Assembly (NCBI GenBank): GCA_033239005.1
Contig: BSQZ01000002.1
Span: 2,721,001 to 2,785,000, forward strand
Source: Lamellibrachia satsuma
Lineage: Eukaryota; Annelida; Polychaeta; Sabellida; Siboglinidae
DNA: 64,000 nucleotides
Direction of reading: 5' to 3'
The translations under genes were made by a program, and so were the position numbers. Below the pieces are notes generated by a model. The model did no database searches. It had not been told where the DNA came from and worked only from the letters and a program-made list of their open reading frames with translations. Of the stretch, positions 1-10,987 are shown one piece after another (positions within the stretch are counted from its first letter, which is position 1; every line of letters begins with the position of its first letter).

Positions 1-125
1 CTCACTGGTCTATAATTACCAGCCATAGACCGGGATCCCTTCTTATTGGAGAAATGTTAGCCAATTTCCAATCTAATGGTACTACACCACTAGACAATGA
101 TTCCGTGAATATTAAAAACAACGGT
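1..125 (-). pseudogene. LINE reverse transcriptase fragment, cut by window edge
   Basis: Read on the minus strand, this piece gives the RT fingers segment: VVPLDWKLANISPI in one frame, then KKGSR and NYRPVS after a one-base frame change near position 45. These motifs match the segment before the catalytic core in CR1/L2-type LINEs, including the intact copy at 24441-27760. The rest of the RT would lie to the left of the window. The frameshift shows it is a dead copy. Confidence 0.75.
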
Positions 126-885
126 ATAGCTAAAGTTTCAGCGCAGTTTTGGAATGGCAAATCTTGTTAAATAAATAGTGGGTTTTGAATTTACAACTAG
201 GTAGTTTCGATAAAATTATTGCAGTGGCATATTTTATATTTGGGGGGCCAATTGGAAATGCCGCCTGGCTGTTTTTTTTACATAGTTTACAAAGTCCTAG
301 ATACGCCACCGGCACACCCACTCATGAATTTTATATAAATGCAACGTATTTGTAACCGAGTCCGGCTGTGCAAATAACATCATCCAAGAAAGGTTCACCA
401 TCTTTCCGCCAGGGAACGACAAGTAAACAAGTGGATAAAACTTGTCAGGTATGAAAATGGCAGACTTGAATATGTACGTATTCATGTTTGTAGTCATGTG
501 GAAGCTTAACTGATGACACAACTATGACTTCAGCCTTGCGAACAGTACAACAATAAGTAAAACTATTATATTTTGAGGATGTGTATTTGAAATCCCTTTA
601 TATCGCCCACTTCTACTTCGATAATTGGCAGGCCATTAATTTTGTAAGGATTTCTACGTCAATGGTAGTTTCGAGAATGAGATCACCAGTGAGTCCATGG
701 CACGTTTTTTTTCAGGATGTGTAGGATCTTTTAGTTTACTTCCCCTGAACAAACAAAATTGTCCATATTTTGAAATGGCAGCTGGTAGTTCCGAACCCCG
801 GTCCCCTCAATCGACAGTCTGACACTCTGCCACAAAGCCACATCACCCCACAGTGTTTGTTACATTGTAAAGTTAATAATACATT
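126..885. other. no gene seen
   Basis: No convincing coding region or splice-flanked exon was found here. GGCAAATCTTGTTAAAT near 155-172 matches the 3' tail of the CR1 family seen elsewhere in the window, so a very short CR1 tail on the plus strand is possible. Confidence 0.5.
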
Positions 886-2308
886 AGGGCAGTGTCTACC
901 CAGAATCCCAGTGCGGGTTCAGAGCAGGAAGATCCACCATAGATATGATCTTCTCAGTACGCCAGCTCCAGGAAAAGTGCAGAGAACAGGGAATGCCCCT
1001 CTACGTGGCGTTCATTGACTTAACCAAGGCCTTCGATCTTGTCAGCAGGAAGGGACTCTTCCGCCTACTTGAGAAGATCGGCTGCCCTCCCAAGCTACGC
1101 AGCATGGTGGTCTCCTTCCATGAGAACATGAAGGGTACAGTTGTGTACGAAGGTTCGACATCGGAGCCCTTCCCTGTCTGCAGCGGTGTCAAGCAAGGCT
1201 GTGTCCTTGCTCCAACATTGTTTGGAATCTTCTTCTCCCTCCTTCTGTCATATGCCTTCGACTCTTCCTCAGACGGTACCTACCTGCACACCAGATCTGA
1301 TGGGAAGATGTTCAACCTGGCACGTCTGCGTGCCAAAACAAAGGTGACAGAGGTATACGTCAGGGAGATGCTGTTTGCAGATGATGCAGCACTCACTGCC
1401 CACTCAGAAGAGGCCCTTCAGAGGCTGGTCGATCGCTTTGCACATGCCTGCAGTGAGTTTGGACTCACAGTCAGCCTGAAGAAGACGAACGTCATTGCAC
1501 GGGATGCCAGCAAAGTCCCCTCCGTCAAGATCAGTGACTACACCCTGGAGGTAGTAGAAGACTTCACCTACCTCGGGTCAAACATCTCTAACAACCTTTC
1601 GCTGGACAAGGAGATAAACAGGCGCATCGGAAAAGCCGCATGCACTATGGCCAAGCTGACCAAAAGAGTATGGGAAAATAAGATGCTCACTGAGAACACC
1701 AAGATGAGAATCTACCAGGCCTGTGTGTTGGGCACCCTCCTCTATGGCAGCGAATCGTGGACAACATACATGTGCCAGGAGCGCCGCCTCAACACCTTCC
1801 ACATGCGGTGCCTCAAGCGTATCCTCGGCATCACATGGCAGGATCGTATCCCCTACAGCGACATACTGGACCATGCCAGGATCCGCAGCATGCATTCACT
1901 GCTGAGCCAGAGACGCCTGCGCTGGTTGGGCCATGTGCGTCGCATGGAGGACGGCCGCTTGCCGAAAGACATCCTCTATGGACCAGTGGCGCGAGGCCAG
2001 TGGGACGCCCAGCCCTCAGATTCAAGGATGCCTGCAATCGTGACATGAAGGCCTGTGACATCAGCCCCAAAGACTGGGAAGCAGTGGCCGAAGACCGCAC
2101 TGCTTGGCGTCAGGCAACACGCAGAGGCATTGAAAGGGCAGATGAACGGAGACACCAGCATGCGGCGGAGACGAGGATGCGGCGAAAACAAAACGCAGCA
2201 CTACCACCAATGTCATCCTGTATCGTCTGCTTTGGCTGCGGAAAGGACTGCCACTCAAGAATCGGCCTTCACAGCCACAGTGGACAGTGCCAAAATTTGA
2301 AAATTTGA
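886..2308 (+). pseudogene. non-LTR retrotransposon ORF2 (RT to C-terminal zinc motif), 5'-truncated
   Basis: The reading frame runs from about 886 (QCGFRAGRSTIDM) through the RT core: DLTKAFD, SGVKQGC and the catalytic FADDAAL at about 1373-1393. It continues through the thumb and post-RT region (DFTYLGS, GSESWT, RRLRWLGHVRRMEDGRLPK). Near 2000-2005 the frame changes once, and the adjacent frame continues with GRPALRFKDACNRD and a C-terminal CxxC...SRIGLHSH motif before stopping at 2308. The 5' half (ORF1 and endonuclease) is missing, as expected for a 5'-truncated LINE. It is clearly more GC-rich than its surroundings, so it may be a relatively recent arrival. The C-terminal zinc-like motif separates it from the CR1 copies here; its clade is not assigned. 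Confidence 0.85.
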
Positions 2309-2464
2309 CAAATTGACAACAGGGCGCATCAGCATCGTCTCTACAAGACTACGCTCGCGCTCTGCCTATATGTAAACACACATGGTAATTGGTGTATTCG
2401 TCAGGTCCACCTTATTCATACGGGTGTTGGATGTTTTGGCCCATGACAACAGGAGATAATCTCA

Positions 2465-2885
2465 TGCTGGATACCAAGGTAATAGGATGTCTGATCGTGT
2501 GCTCAGAGTACGCCACCAGGCTGGGGAAGTCACAGCAAAGCATTAGCAAGGCATGCTTGTGTCTTCCGTCTGCTCTGTCTGGTGCAGGACCTGAAGGGAA
2601 TTCTTCAGTTAGGACTGTGTGACTTGGTAATACATCAACTTTGTAATACAGTCAACTCACTAGTCTGTCATTTCAAGTGCCACCTCAGTTATACTGACAT
2701 GGTTGTCCAGTAAACTTGGCATTTCTTTTGTGGTTAACACAGTGCATGGACCCTTCTGTAATGTCTCACCTATAATGTAGTTCAGATTTAATAGAAATGT
2801 TGCAGCAACTACCAGACAACTAAATAAGAATAAAAACTACTACTACTACTCATTTGAGTTATTTTTGCAATACATACTCAGTAAA
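2465..2885. repeat. direct repeat copy 1 of 2
   Basis: About 0.4 kb that recurs at 3990-4347 in the same orientation. Shared landmarks are CGCCACCAGGCTGG, GGAATTCTTCAG, ACTGTGTGACTTGGTAAT and TTGTCCAGTAAACTTGGCA. This copy has about 50 extra bases before the terminal CTACCAGACAA stretch. No coding function is visible. Confidence 0.85.
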
Positions 2886-3989
2886 TAGTTGTTGAGACCT
2901 AGAGATTAATTTGCTACATTTTGTGTTTGTCTTTTTGCATACACTTCACTCATTGCATAAGCACAACACAAATTTTATTTATTTGATGAATTAAATATAG
3001 CTGAGTAACGGAACCCTCAGGGCAATGGGGAAAAAACTGGAAAATGCAAGCCCAAAACAATGTCTGGTAGAAAGGAGTCGTTAATGGTTTATGCTCCACC
3101 AGGGAGTGAAAAGGCTTAAGCCAAGAGCACTGGAGTAACACAATCTGAACTATTTATGTAGTAGAAAGAAATGCCATAGCGCAGACACGTGATGTGTCAA
3201 TGTGTTTTCTTTCAAAAACAGCATCGACCTCCAATGACATGATCACAATGGGTTAGTTTATGCTTTCAAGGCTCAAGACAAACTTTGATGTTTCTTCCAG
3301 AAAGTGCAAAGAAGAACAAGAAAGAGAAGATAAAGAGAAGTGGAAAAGTTTGGATGTTGTAGTAAGTAGCTGCCCAGTCTATCTGTTTATATGTGACGCA
3401 GTGGGAATGTATACCGCTGTGCACATAATTTGTGTGCATTCCACAAACTCTTTGTATTTGACCAAGTGCATTTAGACCCCATACCTAATTTACATGTGAG
3501 AAAAACTTCATATACAGCAACACCTGCTGACAGCTCATCACTTTTGTGGCCTGTTGGGAGACTTCTGTGGTTTCTTAACAACTTCTGTTGGTGAACCTGC
3601 TTTTTGGGATTTCAACATAATTTGTACGATATTCACTCTGAGGCAGCACTGTACATGGTGAAATTATAGTTATGTGTCCTAACAAAATGTCTTGTCATTG
3701 TGGACCATAAAATTGCAAAGTGTTTATTGGTTTCAGTTAGAAATGTTTGTGTGCACCAGTGCGCACCAAACTTGTGTGTAATGACTAATGAGGGCAGTAA
3801 CAATATCATATAACTGCAGCACTATGCTAGGAACTTGGAAGTGTTGTTCCTCTGTAACAATCTCTCAGCTCTGTTCATTGTAATTCATAGGAGTGGCTGC
3901 ATTTACCTGGATAAACCTGTCAATCCATCGCCACAGGATGAAGTCGCCTGGAACATGAGAATCATTCATGTTGAGAAGACAGGTCATAG
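2886..3989. other. no gene seen, spacer between direct repeats
   Basis: AT-rich sequence without a supported gene. Short open frames are present but none has splice context or recognisable motifs. Confidence 0.5.
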
Positions 3990-4347
3990 TGTCACGCTTG
4001 ATCCCAAGGTGACATGATGTCTGATCATGTTCATAGAGTGCGCCACCAGGCTGGTCATGTTGCAGCAGAGTGCTGGCAAGGAGTGTTTGTATCTTCCGAC
4101 TGCACAGTCAGGAACAGGATAATGGAATTCTTCAGGTAGGACTGTGTGACTTGGTAATGTCATCAACTTTGTAATACTGTCAAGTCACTAATATGTTATT
4201 TCAAGTGTCACCTCAGTTAAAGTGACAAGGTTGTCCAGTAAACTTGGCAGTTCTTTTGTGGTCAGCACAGTGACTACCAGACAAATACATAAAAATAAAA
4301 ACTACTTTTTCTTATTCAAGTTATTTTTGCAATACATTCACAGTAAG
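3990..4347. repeat. direct repeat copy 2 of 2
   Basis: Second copy of the repeat at 2465-2885, with many substitutions and one internal gap. The divergence suggests an old duplication or two insertions of one dispersed family. Confidence 0.85.
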
Positions 4348-4795
4348 GTCCTTCTAAATAGGCCACCCATGTGACAAAAAAAGTGGTCAGATTACAGAGG
4401 TGTAAATATGACAAGAACACACTGTCAGAGTGGTCGTTTTCGAGGGGTGGCTGTTTCCAACGGGTGGCCACATCGAGGGGTTCTACTGTATTTTTAATGT
4501 GGCCTTTTATGGAAACTGGTCTGGGTAAGAGTGAAGACTCAGACTAGCAGTTCTTGGCATTGTCCCTAGTAAAAGTAACAAAAGTAACAAAGACATTTTA
4601 TGTATAGTTGATGATGATATTTGCCTTGTGAAGCCCCCACCTTCCCCTCAGTCCACGTGTATTATCAGCTCACACAGACATTGAAACAATGGCAGGGTTG
4701 AGCAGGTAGCTGGGGTGGGTAGCAATGTAAGGTATACATGCTGAGGCATGTAATATAATTTAAAGCATTTAAATATGATAGCACAAGGTTTTTTT

Positions 4796-4865
4796 AATGG
4801 TGGAGACATATATGGATACTTCAGTTCAGTGTTAGACCATAGCTGCATCAGCGCTCTGGATGTTA
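4796..4865 (+). pseudogene. short CR1 RT-linker relic
   Basis: About 70 bases align with the CR1 linker around 26032-26105. The GGATACTTCAGTTCAGTGTT run corresponds to the YFSSV motif upstream of the RT. No longer open frame survives. Confidence 0.6.
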
Positions 4866-5076
4866 TATGTCACTTGCAGACCCAAGGATGGATTATATTG
4901 GCTATGTTTCTGAATGTCAAATGTTGTTGTCTATGTGTTCATCATCATAGTTATCAGGTCAAATAGTAATAAACAGTGTATATATATGCCGTGGTTTCAG
5001 ATCAAAGAACTACCTACAACAAAAACATTTCATCATTGCCAGAACAATGCATGCCCATCCGACAGATGTCGCCACC

Positions 5077-5238
5077 ATGGGAGGCGGATCGTCAAAGGAC
5101 CACGTGACCATCTCTGCAGCAACAGGTGACAAGGCGACAGGTGAAACGACCAATGGAACGGTGTCAACTGACAGGTCGCCATACATGACTCACTCCCATC
5201 TCCTGCATCTGTCGCGAGCTATCAACCATTATGTCTCA
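5077..5238 (+). CDS. serpin exon 1 with N-myristoylation-like start
   Basis: The ATG at 5077 lies in GCCACCATGG, an ideal Kozak context, so I prefer it to the in-frame ATG at 5047. The product begins MGGGSSKD, then a Thr/Gly-rich stretch, then a helix ([14 protein letters not shown]) in the place of serpin helix A. Gly2 with Ser6 and Lys7 fits the N-myristoyltransferase consensus. The exon is taken to end at 5238 because only that GT keeps phase 0 with the next exon, although GTACCA is a weak donor. If unspliced, the frame would stop at 5259. Confidence 0.6.
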
Positions 5239-7583
5239 GTACCAGGTGGCACCACGTGATTGATCTCTTCTAAGTCTTAGTTTGTGTACGTGCGAACATG
5301 TGTGTGAGTATGCATGTACGAACCGGAATATAACCTCCTCCTCCCTGCCTGTGTCTTTCTCTCTGTCTTTCTCTGTGTCTCCCTCACCCCCTACCTCCCC
5401 TCCCTGTCTGTCTATCTCCACACTCCACTTCTCCCCCTCCTCACCCCCACCCCTCCCCTTACCTCTCCACCTCCTCACCCCAACCCCTCTCCCCTCCCCT
5501 CATGATTATTTATAACATTGTTCAAAGGGTCATGTCTAGCAGTGTCTAACAACATTTAGGTAAACAACAGACTGAGATAAATTATGTTAAATTATTTCTA
5601 TTTAATCTATGAATTATGTGGTTAATTGTTATAATTATCATTCAGTACGAAAATGTTTTCTTATTCAACTACATAATGTACATTGACTTGACTATATTTA
5701 AGTGTGAGTGCTACGTGAGTTTTACTGATACGACACTTGGCAAGTAATAAGACGTGGAGTTTCATGAGTATTCAGGAGATGTCTGAACCTTTACAAGTGG
5801 AGACAACATATCAGCTCATTTATCTCTTGGTTGCATTAAGAGAAAGGTTTGTGAGATCAGCTGATGTCCAGTTCCTTCATGTCTGCATTCTCTGTGTCTT
5901 TAGGAGTTCATTAAGGACGGGAAGAGGTCAGGAAACGTGGTCTTTGCTCCAGTCAGCCTTAGTGTAGGGCTCAGAATGCTGTACCAGGGAGTGACGCGGG
6001 ATGATATCTGCCGGGTCGGTGGACGACACACGCAGAATCTGTACATCAAATGTAAGTTGTGGCAGTGGCGAAGTACTTAGTGGTGGGGAGTATCATACCA
6101 TATATATATAGGAGCATTACTTTGTAATGTTAGTTGTGACAGTGGCGAAGTACTTAATGGCGGGGAGTATCATACCATATATATATATAGGAGCATTACT
6201 TTGTAATGTTAGTTGTGACAGTGGCGAAGTACTTAATGGCGGGGAGTATCATACCATATATACATAGGAGCATTACTTTGTAATGTTAGTTGTGACAGTG
6301 GCGAAGTACTTAATGGCGGGGAGTATCATACTGTATATATATATAGGAGCATTACTTTGTAATGTTAGTTGTGACAGTGGTGAAGTACTTAATGGTGGGG
6401 AGTATCATACCGTATATATATAGGAGCATTACTTTGCAGCTGTCCAGCATGTTCCTGTATGGAGTCGCCTGCAGGTAAAACAATAGTTATGTTACACGCA
6501 ATAGTTACTATGACGGTGGCAACAACAGTCATTTTAGTGCAGATAACTTCCTCGATGAATAGCATTTTTTATTTAGCAGCTACGATAATTAATATTCATC
6601 TTGCTTATTTAATAGTTATTTGCTGGTCGTCCAAATCACTTGTTTAAACCATTGATGTATATCAGTCATTGTCTGCCTCTATCTTTCAGTCATTTGTTTT
6701 TAACTGTTGATGTATATCAGTCATTGTCTGCCTCTATCTTTCAGTCATTTGTTTTAACTGTTGATGTATATCAGTCATTGTCTGCCTCTATTTTTCAGTC
6801 ATTTGTTTTAACTGTTGATGTATATCAGTCATTGTCTGCCTCTATCTTTCAGTCATTTGTGTAAACTGTTGATGTATATCAGTCATTGTCTGACTCTATA
6901 TTTCAGTCATTTGTTTAAACTGTTGATGTATATCAGTCACTGCCTGCCTCTATATTTCAGTCATTTGTTTAAACTGTTGATGTATATCAGTCATTGTCTG
7001 CCTTTATCTTTCAGTCATCTGTTGATTGTTCATGAATCATATGTAACATGAAAGATGGTAAACCAGTACTGTCTACATGGTTCTCTGTCTCAGACGACAC
7101 TGATGGTATTACCTGCACTGAGAATGCTGATCTCACTGTTTAAGTAACATTCTGATTTGTGCTGTTGATATGGTATTCTGCGTGTGTGTAAAATATTATG
7201 GATTACATTCTGAGAGCACATTGCAGCAAATCAGTTGTACAGTGCGATCCTACCCTCTGTTCCTATAGAAAATATTCACAACACATACGCCACCTAGCAG
7301 CTAAGAATAAAAGTACGGTTGCAGATCGTGCTTATGAAGTCGTTGCGATGTTTATGACGTCATTGCGGTAATATCTGAAACTGGTAGAATTCGATGTTGG
7401 TCATTCAAATATTTTTTTGTTTTTAATTATAATTTCCGAATGGGGTTGTCTTATTTAAGCAAATGCGTATATGTAGTCAGTTTATTATTTGCTGTCGTAC
7501 AATAAACATTGTTTATAACATGTACACATGTTGGTTAAGAATGGAACCAGTGGAATTGTTAATGTGCATGGATTGTGAACATC

Positions 7584-7644
<61 letters not shown>

Positions 7645-8902
7645 TATATATATTGTTGCTGGTGTCATAGTTTTTTGTTGACATCATCATTATTGTTGTT
7701 ATCGTTACTTTTGTTTTGCCAGACATAACTACTCTTTTACCTTTGTGCAGGCGACTTCAGACTACCGGAACACGCTGGACCGCTGCAAAGAAAGCTCCTT
7801 GGCACTGTTGACTTCCAGGTGAATCAAAAGTGACTTATGCATTTCAAAATGGCTGTAATCGTCTGCTTGGGCTCTGATGTCACGTTCATAGGTTACAACA
7901 TTATCGCTTTCAGGCAGGAAATACCATTTTACCCCTGGTCTTGCTTTTTGGAGGAAATGCTCTGCTTCCTTTCTAATTTTGAAAAACAAACAAAATGCAT
8001 TCTATTTGTTGCACACAAAGCCACTCTAGGCACACGAGGCCACTCTAGGCACACAAGGCCACTTTAGGCACACAAGGCCACTCTAGGCACATGAGGGCAC
8101 ACAAGGCCCCTCTAGGCACACAAGGCCACCCTAGGCACACAAAGCCACTCTAGGCACGTGAGGCCACTCTAGGCACACTAGGCCATTAATATTCAGATCA
8201 TTTTCTGGGTAATATTTCCAATGTTCTGTTATATTCTAGAGATTAACCGTTGGATGGCAGAGAAGTCCCACAGACGAATCATGGATGTCCTACCGACAGC
8301 TATCATCGAGACACGTGGCTCCAACTGCTGGCTGCCTCATACATCAAGGTAATAATAATAATAATATTTATTTTATATAGCGCCATATCTAAAAAGTTTC
8401 TCAGCTCTGTACATAAATCTAATGCATAGATAGTGCCAAATAAGCAATTTTTAAATAAGAATAAATTAATTAAGATAATACAACTGTATAAAACAAGTTA
8501 ATTAATCCACAAAATAAATTAGAATAAGTATAAACAAAGACGTTAATATATATATATATATATATATAAATTTTAAATAAGAATAAATAAATTAAGATAG
8601 TACGACTGTATAAACATCAGTAGATTAAAGATAGTTAGTTTAAATGTTAAGATAAATATGTTAATTCAGATTAATCGCTATCCATCAGCTAAGACAAGTT
8701 AATTAATCTATAAAATAAATTGGAATAAATATAAAAAAGTTAATATATGTATGTGTATATATTATATGTATGTATATATAATTATTATGTGTGTATATAT
8801 TATGGCGTATACTGAAATTACTGCAGCAACATTTTAGCCTAATTTATTGATATCTTTTTCTATCTTAATTTATGTTTAAGGCCAAACTAAATTGTTTTAA
8901 CA

Positions 8903-8946
<44 letters not shown>

Positions 8947-10907
8947 TGTTAAAACAATTTAAACATAAATTAAGATAGAAGAAGATATCAATAAATCAAT
9001 CGATAAGGGATCGAGGAACAAGCCAGAAAATTACAGACCAGTGAGTTTAACATCAGTTGTATGTAGATTACTCGAAACATTAATTAGACACCATAAATTA
9101 ATAAATACATCTCAACACAGGTTCCTGAAAGCAAAGTTTTGTCTAACCAATTTCTTATATTTTTTTGAAGAAATTACAAAGTGGGTAGATGACGGGTTAC
9201 CAGTGGATGTTATCTACTTAGATTTTCAGAAAGCTTTCAATAAAGTGCCACATCAAAGACTGTTACTTAAACTAAAACCCCATGGTATAGGCAATGATAT
9301 AATCAACTGGATAGTAGAGTGGCTTACACACAAAAGACAGAGTATGTAATAGTAGGTGGTGAGATTTCAAACTGGAATTCCGTTCTGAGTGGGGTACCAC
9401 AGGGATCAGTATTAGGCCCTATATTGTTTTTAATATATATAAATGATTTGGAAGATGACATATCTAGCAAAATACTGAAAAGGACTTAGGAGTAACATTT
9501 AGTGCTGACATGAAAGTTTCAGAGCAATGTCGGATTGCTGCTTCGAAAGGAAATCAAGTTCTAGGGCTAATTAGGAGAACTATCACGTATAAGGAGAAAC
9601 AGCTAATTGTATTCCTGTTCAAAGCAATAGTTAGACCACATTTGGAATATTGTATTCAAGCATGGAAGCCATATCGTAAAAAGGACATAGACAAGCTAGA
9701 AAGAATACAACGAAGAGCAACTAAAATTATTCCAGAATTGAGAGACCTTAGTTACGAAAGCCACTTATTACAATGTGGTTTGACAGCACTAGAGACCAGG
9801 CGACTAAGAGGAGACCAAATAGAAGTGTTTAAAATAGTGAACGGTTATGAGGATGTTGATAAAAAAAATGTTCTTCAAACTTAAAGAAGGCAGTAGAACC
9901 AGAGGACACAAAGCAGCATTAGTTAAGGAACAGTGTACATTGGACATGAGAAAGTACTCTTTCTCACAGAGGTGATAAATGAATGGAACAAAATGCCAAA
10001 TGATTGTGTTAATGCTAGTAGTGAGAATATGTTTAAAAATAGAATTGACAGATATCTGATCAGGCCGGGCTACACATAGATGATAAAATTGTTGGACTCT
10101 CGAAAAGCCAATGGCTTCCTTATTCACTTGCCATCTGGAACTTGTTGTTTGGGATGGCAATCTTGTTAAATTAGGCTAAAATTTCGCTGCAGTACTTTCA
10201 GTATATGCCGTAATACAATGTTGAGTCTTTAAAACTACCTTGAACCATTCAAGAGACACTTCTGATGAGATGTTTGTTGGCAGAGCACTCCATACTGCAG
10301 GGCAGGTGTACTGGTAATGTTTTACGTTGATGTAAATATGTAAAGGGATAATAAATTATGTACATTTGTTTTCTTTTGGCATTTATTATGGCTGCTAGAA
10401 ACATGTCGTTTACAATCTATTTTAGCACGTAATATGGCTGATATAAACCTGTAAATGCAGTTTTATTTTCCATGCGTATCATGACACGTATACATTGCAT
10501 ACCTTTTGTTAATATAACATTTCTTTGCTGCTTAAAGTTCCTCTACTGTACAAAGGAGCACAAATACACATCTAAAGAAATGTTCACCATTAATTTCGGA
10601 AAATTAACTTAAATGTGTGTGTTTAAATGTCAGGAACATAGTAAATAAAAAAGTGAGTTAGACATAATTGTAGCAGATATTGACCTTCATGTAATAGGTA
10701 CCACAGAATCATGGGCAAATAAAAATATAGTAGTTGCTTAGTTAGCACTGACAGGTTATGTAATGTTTAGGAAGGACAGGCGCGAGAGAAGGGGAGGTGG
10801 AGTAATTGTATATATTAAAGAATCTAACACTGAAAAGTGAAACAGATTATGAGGAAGCAATTTGGTGTAACATAGTTACCAAGAACTCAACATTAACAAT
10901 AGGAGTA

Positions 10908-10987
<80 letters not shown>

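Noticed and set aside
6437..6474. 36-base micro-exon between TTTGCAG and GTAAAA reading [11 protein letters not shown]
   Set aside because: It resembles part of serpin exon 2, but adding it would break the phase between exons 2 and 3, which join correctly without it.
10226..10313. Extra serpin exon ([17 protein letters not shown] frame before CTG|GTAATG)
   Set aside because: No acceptor gives a phase compatible with exon 4, and the resemblance to the serpin strand region is weak.
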